From Methanobacterium_D oryzae (lineage in GTDB: Archaea > Methanobacteriota > Methanobacteria > Methanobacteriales > Methanobacteriaceae): a stretch of 64,000 bases of DNA. A program made the translations under genes and the position numbers. The stretch lies in assembly GCF_050433505.1 (NCBI RefSeq), contig NZ_JBNPXC010000001.1, forward strand, positions 1,116,001 through 1,180,000. The letters are read 5' to 3'. The notes beneath the pieces were generated by a model. The model saw nothing but the letters and a program-made list of their open reading frames with translations. It did no database searches and was not told the origin of the DNA. Positions 62,525 to 64,000 of the stretch are shown in pieces (the stretch's first letter is position 1; every line of letters starts with the position of its first letter).

Positions 62525-62793
62525 ATTAATTACTACTTAAATATTATATTTAAAATAAACAAGAATCTATTATTTATAATTATGTCTTATTTATCTTTAA
62601 AAAGGATGTATCTGAAGATCTATTATTTGATTTACAAATTTATTACAATGAATTTAAAAATGCAACATCTAATTAATATTTTTTTCTAAATTAATTTTAT
62701 AGAAAGTAATATAATAAGTAAACTTTATAATAAGAATATGCATCTTGGAAATACAAAGTTAAGATGCTCTAATTATTAAAGAGGTGTTAATTT

Positions 62794-62976
62794 ATGGCTG
62801 ATACAAGTAACTGGGTTATTCAATGTGATAATTGCGGAAAAGAATATGATATACCTAAAGATATTCCAACAAAAATAGAAGATATGGAAGGCACTGAACA
62901 ATTAGTATTAAAAGTCTCTCCTAAATGTCCATATTGTTATACTATAAATTCAAGACTTGCTAAGCATATGTCTTAA
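62794..62976 (+). CDS. Small zinc-ribbon protein
   Basis: Protein of 60 residues: WVIQCDNCGKEYDIPKDIP and VSPKCPYCYTINSRLAKH give two CxxC pairs about 30 residues apart, the layout of a rubredoxin-like zinc ribbon. GAGGTGTTAATTT precedes the ATG. It is probably real and small; function unknown. Confidence 0.65.
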   Translation: MADTSNWVIQCDNCGKEYDIPKDIPTKIEDMEGTEQLVLKVSPKCPYCYTINSRLAKHMS

Positions 62977-63032
62977 AACCATTTCGGCTGTTAAAAATTA
63001 GTAAGATAATAAAGCAAAAATTATGATGGTAT

Positions 63033-63299
63033 TTATTTAGCCATCATTTTGATATGGTTAATTTTTTCAGATATTGTCAATAAGTTATCAGTTAATTGCT
63101 CTATTTTTTCTGCAACAATAGATCCGGTTATTTCTTCAAGATGAGGCTCATAAGCTAAAGTATAGACTTTTAATTCATCATTCGTATGATTTTCCCGGTT
63201 ATATTTTTCTATTTGTTCTAATCCAGATTGAAGTTCTTCATATGCTCTAATCTGCCCTAATATATTATTTTTTTTATTATTTAGTGTTTCTAAATCCAT
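63033..63299 (-). CDS. Small coiled-coil hypothetical protein
   Basis: Protein of 88 residues, charged helices throughout: MDLETLNNKKNNILGQIRAY, EELQSGLEQIEKYNREN and VAEKIEQLTDNLLTISEKIN. GAGGGGTAAATA precedes the ATG. No family recognised. Confidence 0.55.
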   Translation of the reverse strand: MDLETLNNKKNNILGQIRAYEELQSGLEQIEKYNRENHTNDELKVYTLAYEPHLEEITGSIVAEKIEQLTDNLLTISEKINHIKMMAK

Positions 63300-63559
63300 T
63301 TATTTACCCCTCAATATTTAAAAGCAACTATGTTTAGGTTAGGTTTTAAGTCGAATTCTAAATATTCACAAAATAATTCTAATGTATTATATATATTTAT
63401 TAATGTAAATATTTTTTCATTTGATAAAAAATTTGATAAATTTTTAAGAATAACATAGTTATTTGTACAAAGTATTGGCACTAAGTGTATTTATTCAATT
63501 GGCTAGAAATTAAATAAAAGAATTATACCAGTAATAACATAATTATAATAGGTGGTAAT

Positions 63560-63838
63560 ATGATACAGTTGAAAGGAGAAATGGAAGAAAATCAATTACA
63601 CTTTTTTGATTATGAAACACCATGGGAATTTAAAGATTTAATTAAAGATGGATTAAAGGATTATGAAGAAAGGGCATGGGTTGAAGAGGCAACCAGTGAA
63701 CCTGGAGCATTATCTATCATTCTAAAGTTAGATCCTTCTAAACATGAATTAAGCCCACAATATAGGAAAGAACAATCAAAAAAATTCCAAGAATATTATG
63801 ATAGACTGGTGAATGATATTAGAACAGGTTCTCGTTAG
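63560..63838 (+). CDS. Small acidic hypothetical protein
   Basis: Protein of 92 residues: WEFKDLIKDGLKDYEERAWV, EEATSEPGALSIILKLDPS and a C-terminal helix QSKKFQEYYDRLVNDIR. AGGTGGTAA precedes the ATG. It has a frameshifted relative immediately downstream at 63857. Function unknown. Confidence 0.6.
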   Translation: MIQLKGEMEENQLHFFDYETPWEFKDLIKDGLKDYEERAWVEEATSEPGALSIILKLDPSKHELSPQYRKEQSKKFQEYYDRLVNDIRTGSR

Positions 63839-63856
63839 ATATAAGGAATGATAATC

Positions 63857-64000
63857 ATGTTAACTTTGAATAGAACAATTGAGGATAATTTATTTGATTT
63901 ATAGATGAAGGATGGCTTTTTAATTATATGGATGAAATAGACGTAAAATTAAAAGATTATAAGGACACAACATGGATAGATAAAGAACATAGTAATAGTA
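63857..64000 (+). pseudogene. Frameshifted paralogue of the 63560 gene, cut by the window end
   Basis: With AAGGAATGAT before it, the ATG at 63857 reads MLTLNRTIEDNLFDL and hits TAG at 63902. The next frame continues IDEGWLFNYMDEIDVKLKDY and KDTTWIDKEHSNS, aligning with WEFKDLIKDGLKDYEERAWVEEA of the upstream gene. A tandem duplicate disabled by one indel near 63899 is the simplest reading; the 3' end is outside the window. Confidence 0.6.

Overview
The window is strongly AT-rich archaeal DNA from a hydrogenotrophic methanogen of the order Methanobacteriales, most likely a mesophilic Methanobacterium-type genome. This rests on gene content and order: an archaeal exosome/proteasome/RNase P superoperon, prefoldin beta, Alba, deoxyhypusine synthase, archaeal riboflavin synthase, LL-diaminopimelate aminotransferase, AqpM-type aquaporin, and DUF2193 and DUF2180 proteins. 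Ribosome-binding sites are GGAGGTGAT-like, TTG starts are frequent, and promoters look like archaeal TATA boxes. I see no rRNA or tRNA gene, no CRISPR array and no insertion sequence.

Layout. 1-6.6 kb holds housekeeping genes on the plus strand (idsA, gltX, dapL, an M20 peptidase, purA). 7.2-9.2 kb is a compact operon whose leader matches a fluoride riboswitch, followed by a 47-residue membrane protein, enolase and inorganic pyrophosphatase. Enolase and pyrophosphatase are the two classic fluoride-inhibited enzymes. The leader also shows a plausible translational switch: the pseudoknot strand can alternatively pair with the Shine-Dalgarno of the small gene. 9.9-13 kb is a six-PAS histidine kinase. 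13-18 kb carries a secreted protein with an apparent ATT start, a SWIM zinc-finger protein, an MrfA-like helicase and exonuclease III. 18-21 kb carries a lipoprotein fused to a sortase domain, a PfkB kinase and a HisA-like protein, then a possible structured RNA.

21.3-29.8 kb is a minus-strand superoperon for RNA processing and protein quality control: rpl15e, an RNA-binding protein, rnp3, rnp2, psmA, SBDS, rrp4, rrp41, rrp42, rpl37ae, rpoP, Brix, pcc1, pfdB, DUF3194. 29.9-37 kb holds riboflavin synthase, a cobalt importer in which CbiM and CbiN are fused, pyrF, deoxyhypusine synthase and a CBS-domain regulator.

37-56 kb is an accessory region of duplicated membrane and secreted proteins, PsbP-like lipoproteins, TPR proteins, zinc-ribbon membrane proteins and several broken genes. 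Near-identical promoter blocks repeat ahead of unrelated genes there, so part of this set is probably co-expressed. 56-64 kb returns to conserved genes (TauE/SafE permease, Alba, flavodoxin-like oxidoreductase, DUF2193-DUF2180-aquaporin, NucS) and then small zinc-binding and hypothetical genes. It includes a cupin pseudogene whose frame is intact but interrupted by five stop codons.
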